From DATMER01 sp035536935 (GTDB taxonomy: Bacteria; Acidobacteriota; Thermoanaerobaculia; Multivoradales; UBA5704), in the NCBI GenBank assembly GCA_035536935.1, contig DATLNC010000078.1, positions 1 to 44,849 of the forward strand: a DNA stretch of 44,849 bases. The letters run 5' to 3'. The translations under genes and the position numbers were made by a program. Positions 1 through 8,494 of this stretch are shown one piece after another. A model generated the notes under the pieces. It was not told the DNA's origin. It did no database searches and saw only the letters and a program-made list of their open reading frames with translations. Position 1 is the stretch's first letter; each line of letters opens with the position of its first letter.

Positions 1-1
1 C

Positions 2-61
2 CAGGCCCGCGCCAGCCTCGGCGAAGCGGTCAAGCAGCTCACGCACGAGCTGTTTAGTTGA
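2..61 (+). CDS. 3' end of an unidentified gene (partial)
   Basis: The reading frame is open from the window edge and ends at a TGA at 59-61; the visible residues are QARASLGEAVKQLTHELFS. Too little remains to assign a family. In many bacteria smc or another chromosome or cell-division gene precedes ftsY, but nothing here proves that. The stop codon lies inside the interspersed repeat that begins at about 57, so the repeat may have supplied the present C-terminus. Confidence 0.45.
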   Translation, partial: QARASLGEAVKQLTHELFS

Positions 62-111
62 TCCCAGTCCCCCTCTTCCCGGCCCTCTCCCCCGTGCCGG
101 GGGAGAGGGAG
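57..111. repeat. Interspersed palindromic repeat, copy 1
   Basis: A segment of about 55 bp is nearly identical to 22168-22222. Its right half is a perfect inverted repeat: CCCTCTCCCCC at 83-93 and GGGGGAGAGGG at 99-109 around a 5-nt loop. The stem follows a stop codon, so the transcript could form a strong 3' hairpin, but no T-tract follows and it is not a classical intrinsic terminator. It resembles REP-type elements. No transposase is visible. Confidence 0.8.
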
Positions 112-120
112 TCACAGCCC

Positions 121-129
121 TGATATCAT
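121..129 (+). promoter_or_regulatory. Extended -10 promoter of ftsY (putatively leaderless)
   Basis: TGATATCAT fits an extended -10 (TGn plus TATCAT). Only nine bases separate it from the ATG at 139, so the transcript would have a leader of only a few bases. No Shine-Dalgarno sequence is evident. The same spacing recurs before other genes in this window. Confidence 0.5.
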
Positions 130-138
130 CTCCGCGTT

Positions 139-1122
139 ATGGCTGACGAACCCAAGAAAAACGACATTCTGGAGCTGGCGCCGGAGACCCAGGCGCCACA
201 GGAAGAGGAGCAGAAGAACTTCTGGGGGAAGCTCAAGCGCGGCCTCTTCATGACTCATACCGAGATCATCGAGAAGGTGTCCTCCGCCGTCAAAGGCGAG
301 ACCGCTCTCGACGAATCGACTCTCGAATACCTGGAGGAGGTCCTGATCGGCGCGGACATGGGCGTCGAGACTTCCCTGGACCTCGTGGCCCTCGTGCGCA
401 AGAACGCTCTCAAGGAGCAGACCACGAGCGCCACCCGGCTGCGCAAGATCCTCTCGGACGAGATCGCCGACCTTCTCTTCCAGGCGCCCAAGCCGCGGCT
501 CCTGGGCAGGGGCCCGGTCCTCACCTTGGTCGTGGGGGTCAACGGCGTCGGCAAGACCACCTCGATCGCCAAGCTCGCCAAGCGCTCCCAGCAGCAGGGG
601 CAGCGGGTCATGCTCGCCGCGGGCGACACCTTCCGTGCCGCGGCTATCGAGCAGCTCGCTCTCTGGGGGGAGCGCCTCGGCGTCGAAGTCGTCCGCCAGG
701 GCCAGGGCGCCGACCCCGGGGCCGTGATCTACGACGCCATCCACGCGGCCAATGCGCGCCGGATCGACAACCTGATCGTGGACACCGCCGGCCGTCTCCA
801 TACCAAGGATCACCTGATGGCCGAGCTGAGCAAGGTCCGCCGGGTGATCGACCGCGAGGCCGCGAACTGGCAGAAGCAGACGATCCTGGTGCTCGACGCC
901 ACCACGGGCCAGAATGCCCTGGCCCAGGCGAAGACTTTCAGCCAGGTCGTGCCCATCGACGGCGTGCTCCTCGCGAAGCTGGATGGCACGGCCAAGGGCG
1001 GCATGGTGGTGGCCATCGCCAAGGAGCTGCGCCTGCCCGTGCTCTACCTGGGAGTGGGGGAGAAGGCCGACGACCTGGTGGATTTCCGTCCGCGGGAGTT
1101 CGCCTCTGCCCTCCTCGGCTGA
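139..1122 (+). CDS. ftsY: Signal recognition particle receptor FtsY
   Basis: FtsY is the SRP receptor GTPase that brings ribosome-SRP complexes to the inner membrane. The 327-residue product has a short acidic N-terminus (about 1-30), the helical N domain, then the NG GTPase domain. That domain carries the G1 P-loop GVNGVGKTT at about 133-141, the DTFRAAA motif, DTAGR at about 219 and the guanine-specificity motif AKLDGTAKGG near 280. The long acidic A domain of the E. coli protein is absent, as in many other phyla. The ATG at 139 follows an extended -10 box by nine bases. ribD begins inside the 3' end, so the genes are probably cotranscribed. Confidence 0.97.
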   Translation: MADEPKKNDILELAPETQAPQEEEQKNFWGKLKRGLFMTHTEIIEKVSSAVKGETALDESTLEYLEEVLIGADMGVETSLDLVALVRKNALKEQTTSATRLRKILSDEIADLLFQAPKPRLLGRGPVLTLVVGVNGVGKTTSIAKLAKRSQQQGQRVMLAAGDTFRAAAIEQLALWGERLGVEVVRQGQGADPGAVIYDAIHAANARRIDNLIVDTAGRLHTKDHLMAELSKVRRVIDREAANWQKQTILVLDATTGQNALAQAKTFSQVVPIDGVLLAKLDGTAKGGMVVAIAKELRLPVLYLGVGEKADDLVDFRPREFASALLG

Positions 1123-2212
1123 TTTCCTCCGCAAGGCCCTCCTCCTAGCTGCCCGGGGGCGCTACCGCACGTCACCCAATCCCATGGTGGGCGCCCTCGT
1201 GGTCCAGGGGGAAGAGATCGTGGGGAGGGGCTGGCACCGGCAGGTCGGAGGGCCTCACGCCGAGGTCGAGGCCCTTCGCGCTGCCGGCTCCCGCTCCCGT
1301 GGTGCCACCCTCTACGTCACTCTGGAGCCCTGCAACCACCACGGCCGCACGCCCCCCTGTGTCGACGCCGTGCTGGCAGCCGGGATCTCCCGGGTCGTAG
1401 CCTGCCACCGCGACCCCCACCGAGTCGCCGCCGGAGGCTTCGAGCGCCTTCAGGCCTCCGCGGTGGAGGTGGAGCACGGCATCCTGGCCGACGAGGCGGT
1501 CCGCCTCAACCTGCGCTTCCTGATCCCGGCCGTGCTCGACCGTCCCGCGGTCACCCTCAAGTGGGCCATGAGCCTGGACGGCCGCATCGCCACCGCGGCC
1601 GGCGAGAGCCAATGGATCTCCTCCCCGTCCGGCCGCCGCTGGGGGCTGGCGCTGCGCGAGGAGCACGATGCGATCCTCGTGGGTTCTGGGACTGTCCTGG
1701 CCGACAATCCGCGGCTGGACCGGCGCCTCGGGCTCGCCGGCCAGCCCAACGTGCGGGTGGTCCTCGACCGCAGGCTGCGGACCCCGCCGGAGGCGCGGCT
1801 CTTCCAGGTGGACGGGACGGTGCTGATATACACTGAATCGACCGATCGGGAGCGCTGTCAGGCTCTGGAGGAGCGCGGGGCCCAGGTCATCGGGTTGCCA
1901 ATCGTCGAGCCCGGTGCCGTGGTAGCCGACCTCCACAAGCAGGGCATCCGGAGCATCCTCGTGGAAGGGGGAGCCGAGGTCCACGCGATCTTCGTCCGCG
2001 CCGGCCTCTACGATCGGATCGGAATCGACTGCGCGCCCCTCCTGATCGGCGGACGGTCGGCGCCGGGGCCGCTGGGAGGCGAAGGCTTCCCCTCGCTCGC
2101 CGGAGCGGCCCGGCTGGAGCGGATCGAGACCCGGCAACGCGGCGGCGACGTCATCCTCATGGGGTATCGCAAAGGGTGTTTACAGGAATTGTTGTCGAGC
2201 GTGGGCGCCTGA
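1106..2212 (+). CDS. ribD: Bifunctional pyrimidine deaminase/reductase RibD
   Basis: RibD carries out the second and third steps of riboflavin synthesis. The N-terminal deaminase has the zinc motifs HAEVEAL and the PCNHHGRTPPC segment; the C-terminal reductase starts near LKWAMSLDGRIAT and contains the SILVEGGA motif. The start is odd. Upstream of the conserved TSPNPMVGA there is no in-frame ATG, GTG or TTG near the expected N-terminus. A CTG at 1106 gives the usual length and has GGGAG (1094-1098) seven bases upstream, overlapping ftsY by 17 nt. The next in-frame ATG upstream (983) would overlap ftsY by 140 nt, and the internal Met is inside a catalytic motif. CTG initiation is inference; the gene identity is secure. 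Confidence 0.9.
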   Translation: MPSSADFLRKALLLAARGRYRTSPNPMVGALVVQGEEIVGRGWHRQVGGPHAEVEALRAAGSRSRGATLYVTLEPCNHHGRTPPCVDAVLAAGISRVVACHRDPHRVAAGGFERLQASAVEVEHGILADEAVRLNLRFLIPAVLDRPAVTLKWAMSLDGRIATAAGESQWISSPSGRRWGLALREEHDAILVGSGTVLADNPRLDRRLGLAGQPNVRVVLDRRLRTPPEARLFQVDGTVLIYTESTDRERCQALEERGAQVIGLPIVEPGAVVADLHKQGIRSILVEGGAEVHAIFVRAGLYDRIGIDCAPLLIGGRSAPGPLGGEGFPSLAGAARLERIETRQRGGDVILMGYRKGCLQELLSSVGA

Positions 2213-2784
2213 TCGAGGACCCGGCCCCGTCCGGCCAGGGTGGCGTCCGCTTGGTGATCGGGCACAGCGAGGAGATGGGCCGGCGCCTGGAAATCGGCGC
2301 GAGCCTCTCCGTGTCCGGCGTCTGCCTGACCATCACGGAGCTGAACGCAACGCACTCCAAGGTCGAGCTCTCCCCCGAGACGCTGTCCCGGACCAACCTG
2401 GGTGAGCTGAAGCAGGGGAGCGATGTGAACCTGGAGCCCGCGCTGCGCATGGGCGATGCCCTCGGCGGACACATGGTCCAGGGGCACGTGGACAGCACCG
2501 CTCGCGTGATAGACCGGCGCGATCTCGAGGACCACCGGGTGCTCGCCTTCTCGATTCCGCCCGAGCTTGCCCCCTACCTGGTGGAGAAGGGCTCGGTTAC
2601 CGTCGACGGCGTCAGCCTGACCATCTCCGCCCTCCTTCCCGACCGCTTCGAAGTGGCGCTCATCCCGCACACTTTGGAGGTCACGACCCTCTCTCTCCTC
2701 CAGCCCGGAGATCGGGTGAACCTGGAGGTGGACGTGATCGCCAAGTACGTCCAGCGCATGCTCGCGGCGAGAGGGCTGGCTTGA
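2176..2784 (+). CDS. ribE: Riboflavin synthase alpha subunit
   Basis: The enzyme dismutates two 6,7-dimethyl-8-ribityllumazine molecules to riboflavin. The 202-residue product starts with the family hallmark MFTGIV and contains two tandem lumazine-binding repeats. The first holds SVSGVCLTI and GDALGGHMVQGHVD; the second holds TVDGVSLTI and the IPHTLEVT segment. The GTG start at 2176 lies 37 nt inside ribD, so translation is coupled. No FMN riboswitch is visible before ribD or ribE, and no ribB/ribA or ribH follows, so the rest of the pathway must lie elsewhere. Confidence 0.96.
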   Translation: MFTGIVVERGRLIEDPAPSGQGGVRLVIGHSEEMGRRLEIGASLSVSGVCLTITELNATHSKVELSPETLSRTNLGELKQGSDVNLEPALRMGDALGGHMVQGHVDSTARVIDRRDLEDHRVLAFSIPPELAPYLVEKGSVTVDGVSLTISALLPDRFEVALIPHTLEVTTLSLLQPGDRVNLEVDVIAKYVQRMLAARGLA

Positions 2785-3751
2785 GCACGGAGGCGGCTGC
2801 CCGCGCCAAGCCGGCGTCGCAGCTTCCCGAGCCGGGCCGCTTCTGGGTGCGTTATGTGCCCCGCACCTGGGAGACCCCCGACCGGCCGTGGATCCATCTC
2901 GCCGCCGCCCGGCTGGGCGATTGGAGCCGCAAGGGGAGCCGGGGGCCTGCCCTCGAGTCCCTGGCGGATGTCCCCCTCGACGACGTCCTCTACCTGCCGC
3001 CGGTGCCGCCGAAGCGGGCCGGAGTGAGGGACGACCTCGCGACGGCCCGGCTCGTGGACGGCACGCCGGTGCTGGTCCATCTCTTCCCGGGGGAAGAGTC
3101 GCGCATCCCGCCCGTCCAGGGGGTGACGTTCGTCTTCGATCTCCTCGCGGTCCTCCTGGAAGGAGAGATGGGCAAGCTCGACCGGCTGCCGACCGGGGCC
3201 TCGGTCGCGTGGCCGCTGGTGCCCGGGCTGACCGACGACCCCTCGCTCTGGGACGAAGGCTGCCGCCGTCTCGCCTCCTCGGGAGCGCGCTGCGCCCAGG
3301 CCATCACGCCCCTGCTCGTGCCGGCCGACCGGCGCCGTCTCCTCGACGAGCTCGAAAAGCCGGACGAGGTCTTCGAAGCCGTGTTCCACCGCGAACCCCC
3401 CGCCGAGAGGGATTTCGCCCGCGTGGCGCACCGCCATGGGCTCGACCCCTTCCTGCCGCGTCCGCTGCCGCGCGCCCCGATCGTGGGCAGGGAGAACCGG
3501 CGCATCGGCGAAGTCCTCGCCCTCATCGCGGAGCTCTGGCTGCGCCTGGGCCGGCCGGTGGAGCAGGGACAGGCCTTCTACCGCGCCGCCCGCTGGGTGG
3601 ACGAGACCACCTACGACCTCGACGCGCTGGCCCGCGAGGGCAACCTCTCCGTCATCCTAGCGCTCGACGAGCGGAGCCGCGAGGCCATGACCGCTGTGGT
3701 CGAGGACGGGGAGTCGGAGCTGCTGGACGAGCTGCTGAGGGAGTACCTGGC

Positions 3752-3755
<4 letters not shown>
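2781..3755 (+). CDS. Uncharacterised 324-residue protein in the ftsY-rib operon
   Basis: I do not recognise a family. The TTG start at 2781 shares bases with the ribE stop (TTGA) and the stop overlaps the next gene's ATG (ATGA), so the frame is firmly part of the operon. The protein looks soluble, with no signal peptide or membrane segment. It is rich in Leu, Arg, Asp and Pro, with a tryptophan-rich N-terminal part (RFWVRYVPRTWE, PDRPWIHL) and a charged helical C-terminus. The antisense frames are shadows. Function is unknown; position alone does not show a role in riboflavin synthesis. Confidence 0.8.
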
Positions 3756-4773
<1,018 letters not shown>

Positions 4774-4777
<4 letters not shown>

Positions 4778-5157
4778 ACCGCCGGAATCTTCGCTACCAG
4801 ATCGATCTCTACCATACCCCCTTTGGGCAGCGCGGCGACCTGCACGGTCGATCGGGCCGGCCGGTGCTCTCCCATGATTTCGGCATAGATGGCGTTCAGC
4901 TTCGGGAAGTTGCCGAGGTCGGTCACGTAGACCGTGGCCTTGACCACGTCCTGGAAGTTGCAGCCGGCGCTCGCCAGGACCTGGCGGAGGTTCTCGAACA
5001 CCCTCCGGGCCTGAGCCTCGAAGCCGCCCTCCACCAGCTCGGCGGTGGCGGGATCGATGGCGACCTGGCCGGAGGTATAGAGCCAGCCGTCGAGGGCCAC
5101 GGCCTGGGAGTAGGGGCCGATAGCCTTGGGGGCGCTGTCGGTATGAAGGAATCTCAT
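4774..5157 (-). CDS. ridA: RidA family enamine/imine deaminase
   Basis: RidA proteins hydrolyse reactive 2-aminoacrylate-type enamines released by PLP enzymes. The 127-residue product shows the family signature from SAPKAIGPYSQAV through YTSGQVAIDP and VVKATVYVTDL to the conserved RSTVQVAALPKG with its substrate-carboxylate arginine. The ATG at 5157 is preceded by GAGGAG about 12 bases upstream; longer frames upstream run into hpt. It lies 16 bp downstream of hpt on the same strand, so the two probably form an operon. It converges on the threonine aldolase gene with a shared CTAG. Confidence 0.94.
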
Positions 5158-5173
5158 CGGTCTTGGAATCTCC

Positions 5174-5746
5174 TCAGGAAGGGGAAGGTGGGTCGGACTC
5201 CATCTCAAGTACACCGATGTAAGGGAGGTTGCGGTAGCGCTCGTCGAAATCGAGCCCGTAGCCCACCACGAACAAGTCTTCGATCGTGAAGCCGCGGTAG
5301 TCGATCGGCACATCCACCTCGCGCCGCTCGGCCTTGTCGAGCAGGGCGCAGAGGCGGACGCTCTTCGCGCCGCGGAAGCGCAACAGGCCAAGGACCGTGC
5401 GGATCGTGTGGCCGGTGTCCACGATGTCCTCGATCAGCAACACGTCCTTGCCGCGGATCGGCAGGTCGACGTCCTTGCGGATGCGCACCTCGCCGGCAAC
5501 CGTGCTGCTGCCATAGCTGGCGGTCTGAAAGAAATCGACCTTGACCGGGAACGTCAGCTTCTTGAGCACGTCCACGAGGAAGAAGACCGACCCCTTGAGC
5601 ACGCCGATGCAGACCAGGCTGTCGCCCTCCCCATCAACGGCGCTCTGGGCGAAGTCGCGGTTGATCTCCGCGGCCATCTCCGCGACCCGGCGCTCCAGGT
5701 CCTCCTGCGGGATCAGGATCCGGACGTTTTCCTTTCCCATCGCCAT
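5174..5746 (-). CDS. hpt: Hypoxanthine phosphoribosyltransferase
   Basis: This purine salvage enzyme forms IMP or GMP from the base and PRPP. The 190-residue product carries the PRPP-binding signature VLLIEDIVDTGHT at about 107-119. It also has the flexible-loop FQTASYGSST, the LVCIGVLKGSVFFLVDV segment and the C-terminal FVVGYGLDFDERYRNLPYIGVL typical of bacterial Hpt. Two ATGs (MAMGK) sit close together and the upstream one is used here. It is divergent from the gene at 5787 across a 40-bp gap that must hold both promoters. ridA follows after 16 bp. Confidence 0.95.
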   Translation of the reverse strand: MAMGKENVRILIPQEDLERRVAEMAAEINRDFAQSAVDGEGDSLVCIGVLKGSVFFLVDVLKKLTFPVKVDFFQTASYGSSTVAGEVRIRKDVDLPIRGKDVLLIEDIVDTGHTIRTVLGLLRFRGAKSVRLCALLDKAERREVDVPIDYRGFTIEDLFVVGYGLDFDERYRNLPYIGVLEMESDPPSPS

Positions 5747-5786
5747 GTCGTAATATCCTCAGAGCTTCTAGCGAATTGGAAATCAC

Positions 5787-7412
5787 ATGGCGACCGTCCA
5801 AGAGCTCAGCGCTCTCCACCGCCGTTACGCCGACGTCTCGCACCGTTTCCGGGCGGGGTGGACGTTCCACCAGTTCCTCCAGAGCATCAACAAGAGCCTT
5901 CTCCAGCGGATGGAAGATCCGTACTCCACCGACTTCCAGGACCTCTACGCCGGGCTGAAGGAGATCTCGCAGAGCCTGCACGCCTCCGAAAGCGACCGGA
6001 TCCGGAACCGGCTTGAAGGGATCGAGCGGCGGCTGGCCGACCTGATGGAGGCGCTCGACGCGGAGGATAACAGAGTCACCCCCGACTTGCTGCGCCAGTT
6101 CTTCCGCCGCGTGCGTTCCTACGACGAGAAGATCCTCACGCAGCTCGTGAAGTTCTACCTCTACGTCCAGCGCGGCGACGGCTGGGACCCCAACCGTCTC
6201 GACAAGGTGGACTTCCTCCTCGCCCGCCTGAGCGAAGAGGAGGACGACCGCGGCGGCGAGCCCAGGCTCAGCGACTACCGCCACCTCTCCGAGATCTTCC
6301 AGGGCCTCTGGGCCCAGGTCGACGTCCCCCATCCCGGCGGCGAGGTGGTCCGCGAGCGGCGCACCGCCATCGACGGCATCCGGGCCGAGGCCGCGCGCAT
6401 CGAGGGCCTGGAAGACCTCAACACGAACGGCCTCATCCGGCGCTACCGCGAAATCAAGCACGGGCTGGGGAGCCTCTACTTCGAGCCCGAGCTGCTCCTT
6501 GCCATCCAGGACACGAACCTCGCCCTCAAGAACCGGATCCATCGGCTCTACGGGCAGGAAGAACAGCGCATCGTGGCCGAGTACCAGCGGGTCTTCGAGC
6601 TGGAGCGCGAGGTGTCCGTCGACCGCGAGCTGGACCAGGAGCTGGGGGAGTTCCGCGAGGCCATCGAGCGCTTCGAGCGCCAGCTCCAGCGCGAAGAGTT
6701 CAAGCTGGAGGACATCGCCCTGATCCGCCAGCGCGTGCGCGAGCTGCTGCCCCGCCTGACCGCCGGCCGGCCCGAGCCCATCGAGAAGATCACCGGAGCG
6801 GTACGCATCACGCCCCCCGAGTTCCTGGGCACCGCCGAGCACATCCTGAGCGGCTCCTCCGACGTTTCGAGGATGACCCTCGGCGATATCGGCGATAGGG
6901 GCGACAAGGGCGACAAGGAAGACATCCTCGGCGCGGCCTTCCGGCGGCTCGTCAAGGCGCTCCACGACACCAGCCAGGAGCTGCAGCCCGAGAAGATCGT
7001 GCTGCTGCCCGACATCTTCCCCCTGCGTCTGGAGCCGCGCGAGGTGGTCGCCTTCCGGCGCATTTTCGGGAAGCGGGAGCACGATGTCCGCCTGGAGCAG
7101 TTCCTGCTGGAAGCCGCGGCCCTCCGGATGCTGGTCAACGAGGAGGCCCAGGAGGTCATGGGCATCATGGACGAAACCTCCATCACGGGCGACTCGCCGA
7201 TCTACATTCGCGCGCGCAGGGTCGCCCGCCTGGCCGACGATTACCTCTGGCGCTTCAGCCACATGATGAACGGGATCACTCTCTCCGGCGATGGGGCAGA
7301 GGCGCGCGCGGTGGAGGTCCTCCGCATGCGCCTGATGCGCGACTATTCGGGCCTCTGGCTCCTCGCCTTCAAGCCCTTTTTCTCCCGCCGTCCCGGCATG
7401 ACGCTGATGTAG
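5787..7412 (+). CDS. Uncharacterised 541-residue helical protein, first gene of the cassette
   Basis: I recognise no family. The product has no signal peptide and is dominated by charged, Arg/Glu/Leu-rich stretches predicting long helices or coiled coils (about 50-330). A short low-complexity Gly-Asp stretch (GDIGDRGDKGDKED, near 365-380) comes from a 9-bp tandem repeat, followed by a more globular C-terminal part ending RRPGMTLM. The stop lies 6 bp before the GTG of the GNAT gene, so it probably heads the operon through 13606. A scaffold role in that pathway would be speculation. Long antisense frames here are GC-driven shadows. Confidence 0.8.
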   Translation: MATVQELSALHRRYADVSHRFRAGWTFHQFLQSINKSLLQRMEDPYSTDFQDLYAGLKEISQSLHASESDRIRNRLEGIERRLADLMEALDAEDNRVTPDLLRQFFRRVRSYDEKILTQLVKFYLYVQRGDGWDPNRLDKVDFLLARLSEEEDDRGGEPRLSDYRHLSEIFQGLWAQVDVPHPGGEVVRERRTAIDGIRAEAARIEGLEDLNTNGLIRRYREIKHGLGSLYFEPELLLAIQDTNLALKNRIHRLYGQEEQRIVAEYQRVFELEREVSVDRELDQELGEFREAIERFERQLQREEFKLEDIALIRQRVRELLPRLTAGRPEPIEKITGAVRITPPEFLGTAEHILSGSSDVSRMTLGDIGDRGDKGDKEDILGAAFRRLVKALHDTSQELQPEKIVLLPDIFPLRLEPREVVAFRRIFGKREHDVRLEQFLLEAAALRMLVNEEAQEVMGIMDETSITGDSPIYIRARRVARLADDYLWRFSHMMNGITLSGDGAEARAVEVLRMRLMRDYSGLWLLAFKPFFSRRPGMTLM

Positions 7413-7417
7413 AGCGC

Positions 7418-8494
7418 GTGCCCCCCGTGCCGATACTCCTCCTCGACGTCAACGCCGACCGCAACCTGGAGACCTTCCTCGGCCTCCCGTCCGAGGTCTA
7501 CCGTCGCAAGGACGTGCTCGCCAGCCTGTTTCGTCACGAATTCGCCGGAGCCCAGAGAGCCTGGGTGGCGCTCGATGGTGGCCGCCCCTTGGCGAGGATC
7601 GTGGCCCGCCGCTCGCCCACGCTCAGAGACGAGAACGGCGTCCCCTTCGGCATGCTCGGTTTTTTCGAGGCCCTGCCCGGGAGCGAGGAAGCGGTGGCAC
7701 GGCTCTTCGAAGCCTCCATCGCCTGGCTGCGGGAGACCGGGGCCGGAGCCATCCTCGGCCCCATGGATGGCGACACCTGGCACAAGCATCGGCTGAACGT
7801 CGGCCCCTGGGAAGATCCGCCCTTCCTGCTGGAGCCCTGGAACCCGCCGTACTATCCGGAGCTCTGGGAGTCGCACGGCTTCAAGGTGCTGGAGCGCTAC
7901 CTGTCGAAGCGGGTGGAGGCCGGGCCCGTCGCGGACTTCCTGGAGCCGAAGCGGCAGGCGGCGCTCGCCGCGGGATACCGGCTGCGACGGCTCGATCCGG
8001 CGAGGTTCCGCGAGGAGCTGCGGACGATCTACTCGATCTCGGTCCGCATCTTCGCCCGCAACTTCCTCTATACGGACATCCCCGAGGAGGAGTTCTTCGC
8101 CCTCTACGCCGGAGCACGCAGCCTGCTCGATCCCGACCTCGTCTGGTTCGCACAGTCCCCAGCCGGGGAGGACGTGGGTTTTCTCTTCGCCTTCCCCGAC
8201 CGTTTCCGCGCCGTAGCTGCCATGCGCGGCCGGCGGAACCCCCTTGCGCTGCTGCGCTTCTTCCTTCATCGCAACGAGGCTGACGCGGTGAACATGAAGA
8301 CCGTCGGCGTCCTGCCCGAGCACCGCCGCGCCGGCCTGGGAGCCGCCCTCATGGGCCAGGGGCACCGGATCGCGCGCGAGAAAGGCTATCGTTTCGCCAA
8401 CCATTGCCTGTTCCGCGAGGGCAACCCCTCGGGAGAGATGGACGGCGGCACGGGGCGGGTGATGCGGCAATATCATCTCTACCGGCTGGCATGA
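7418..8494 (+). CDS. GNAT-family N-acyltransferase
   Basis: The 358-residue product has a GNAT acyl-CoA-binding signature in its C-terminal half: VNMKTVGVLPEHRRAGLGAALM, where RRAGLG is the pyrophosphate-binding loop. A conserved-looking N-terminal half contains GAILGPMDGDTWHKHR and EPWNPPYYPELWE. The length and two-part arrangement suggest a double-GNAT or FemAB-like fold rather than a small acetyltransferase. The start is a GTG at 7418, and the stop overlaps the ligase ATG (ATGA). The acyl acceptor is unknown; the adjoining acyl-activating ligase makes it plausible that a long-chain acyl group is moved, which is inference. Confidence 0.87.
   Translation: MPPVPILLLDVNADRNLETFLGLPSEVYRRKDVLASLFRHEFAGAQRAWVALDGGRPLARIVARRSPTLRDENGVPFGMLGFFEALPGSEEAVARLFEASIAWLRETGAGAILGPMDGDTWHKHRLNVGPWEDPPFLLEPWNPPYYPELWESHGFKVLERYLSKRVEAGPVADFLEPKRQAALAAGYRLRRLDPARFREELRTIYSISVRIFARNFLYTDIPEEEFFALYAGARSLLDPDLVWFAQSPAGEDVGFLFAFPDRFRAVAAMRGRRNPLALLRFFLHRNEADAVNMKTVGVLPEHRRAGLGAALMGQGHRIAREKGYRFANHCLFREGNPSGEMDGGTGRVMRQYHLYRLA

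Noticed and set aside
83..109. Intrinsic terminator at the palindromic repeat
   Set aside because: The stem is strong, but no T-tract follows in either copy.
1122..2176. FMN riboswitch controlling ribD/ribE
   Set aside because: ribD starts inside ftsY and ribE inside ribD; there is no room and no matching conserved sequence.
5634..7262. 542-residue frame antisense to the coiled-coil gene
   Set aside because: It overlaps hpt and the cassette's first gene on the wrong strand and lacks an RBS; hpt and the operon layout fix the real strand.
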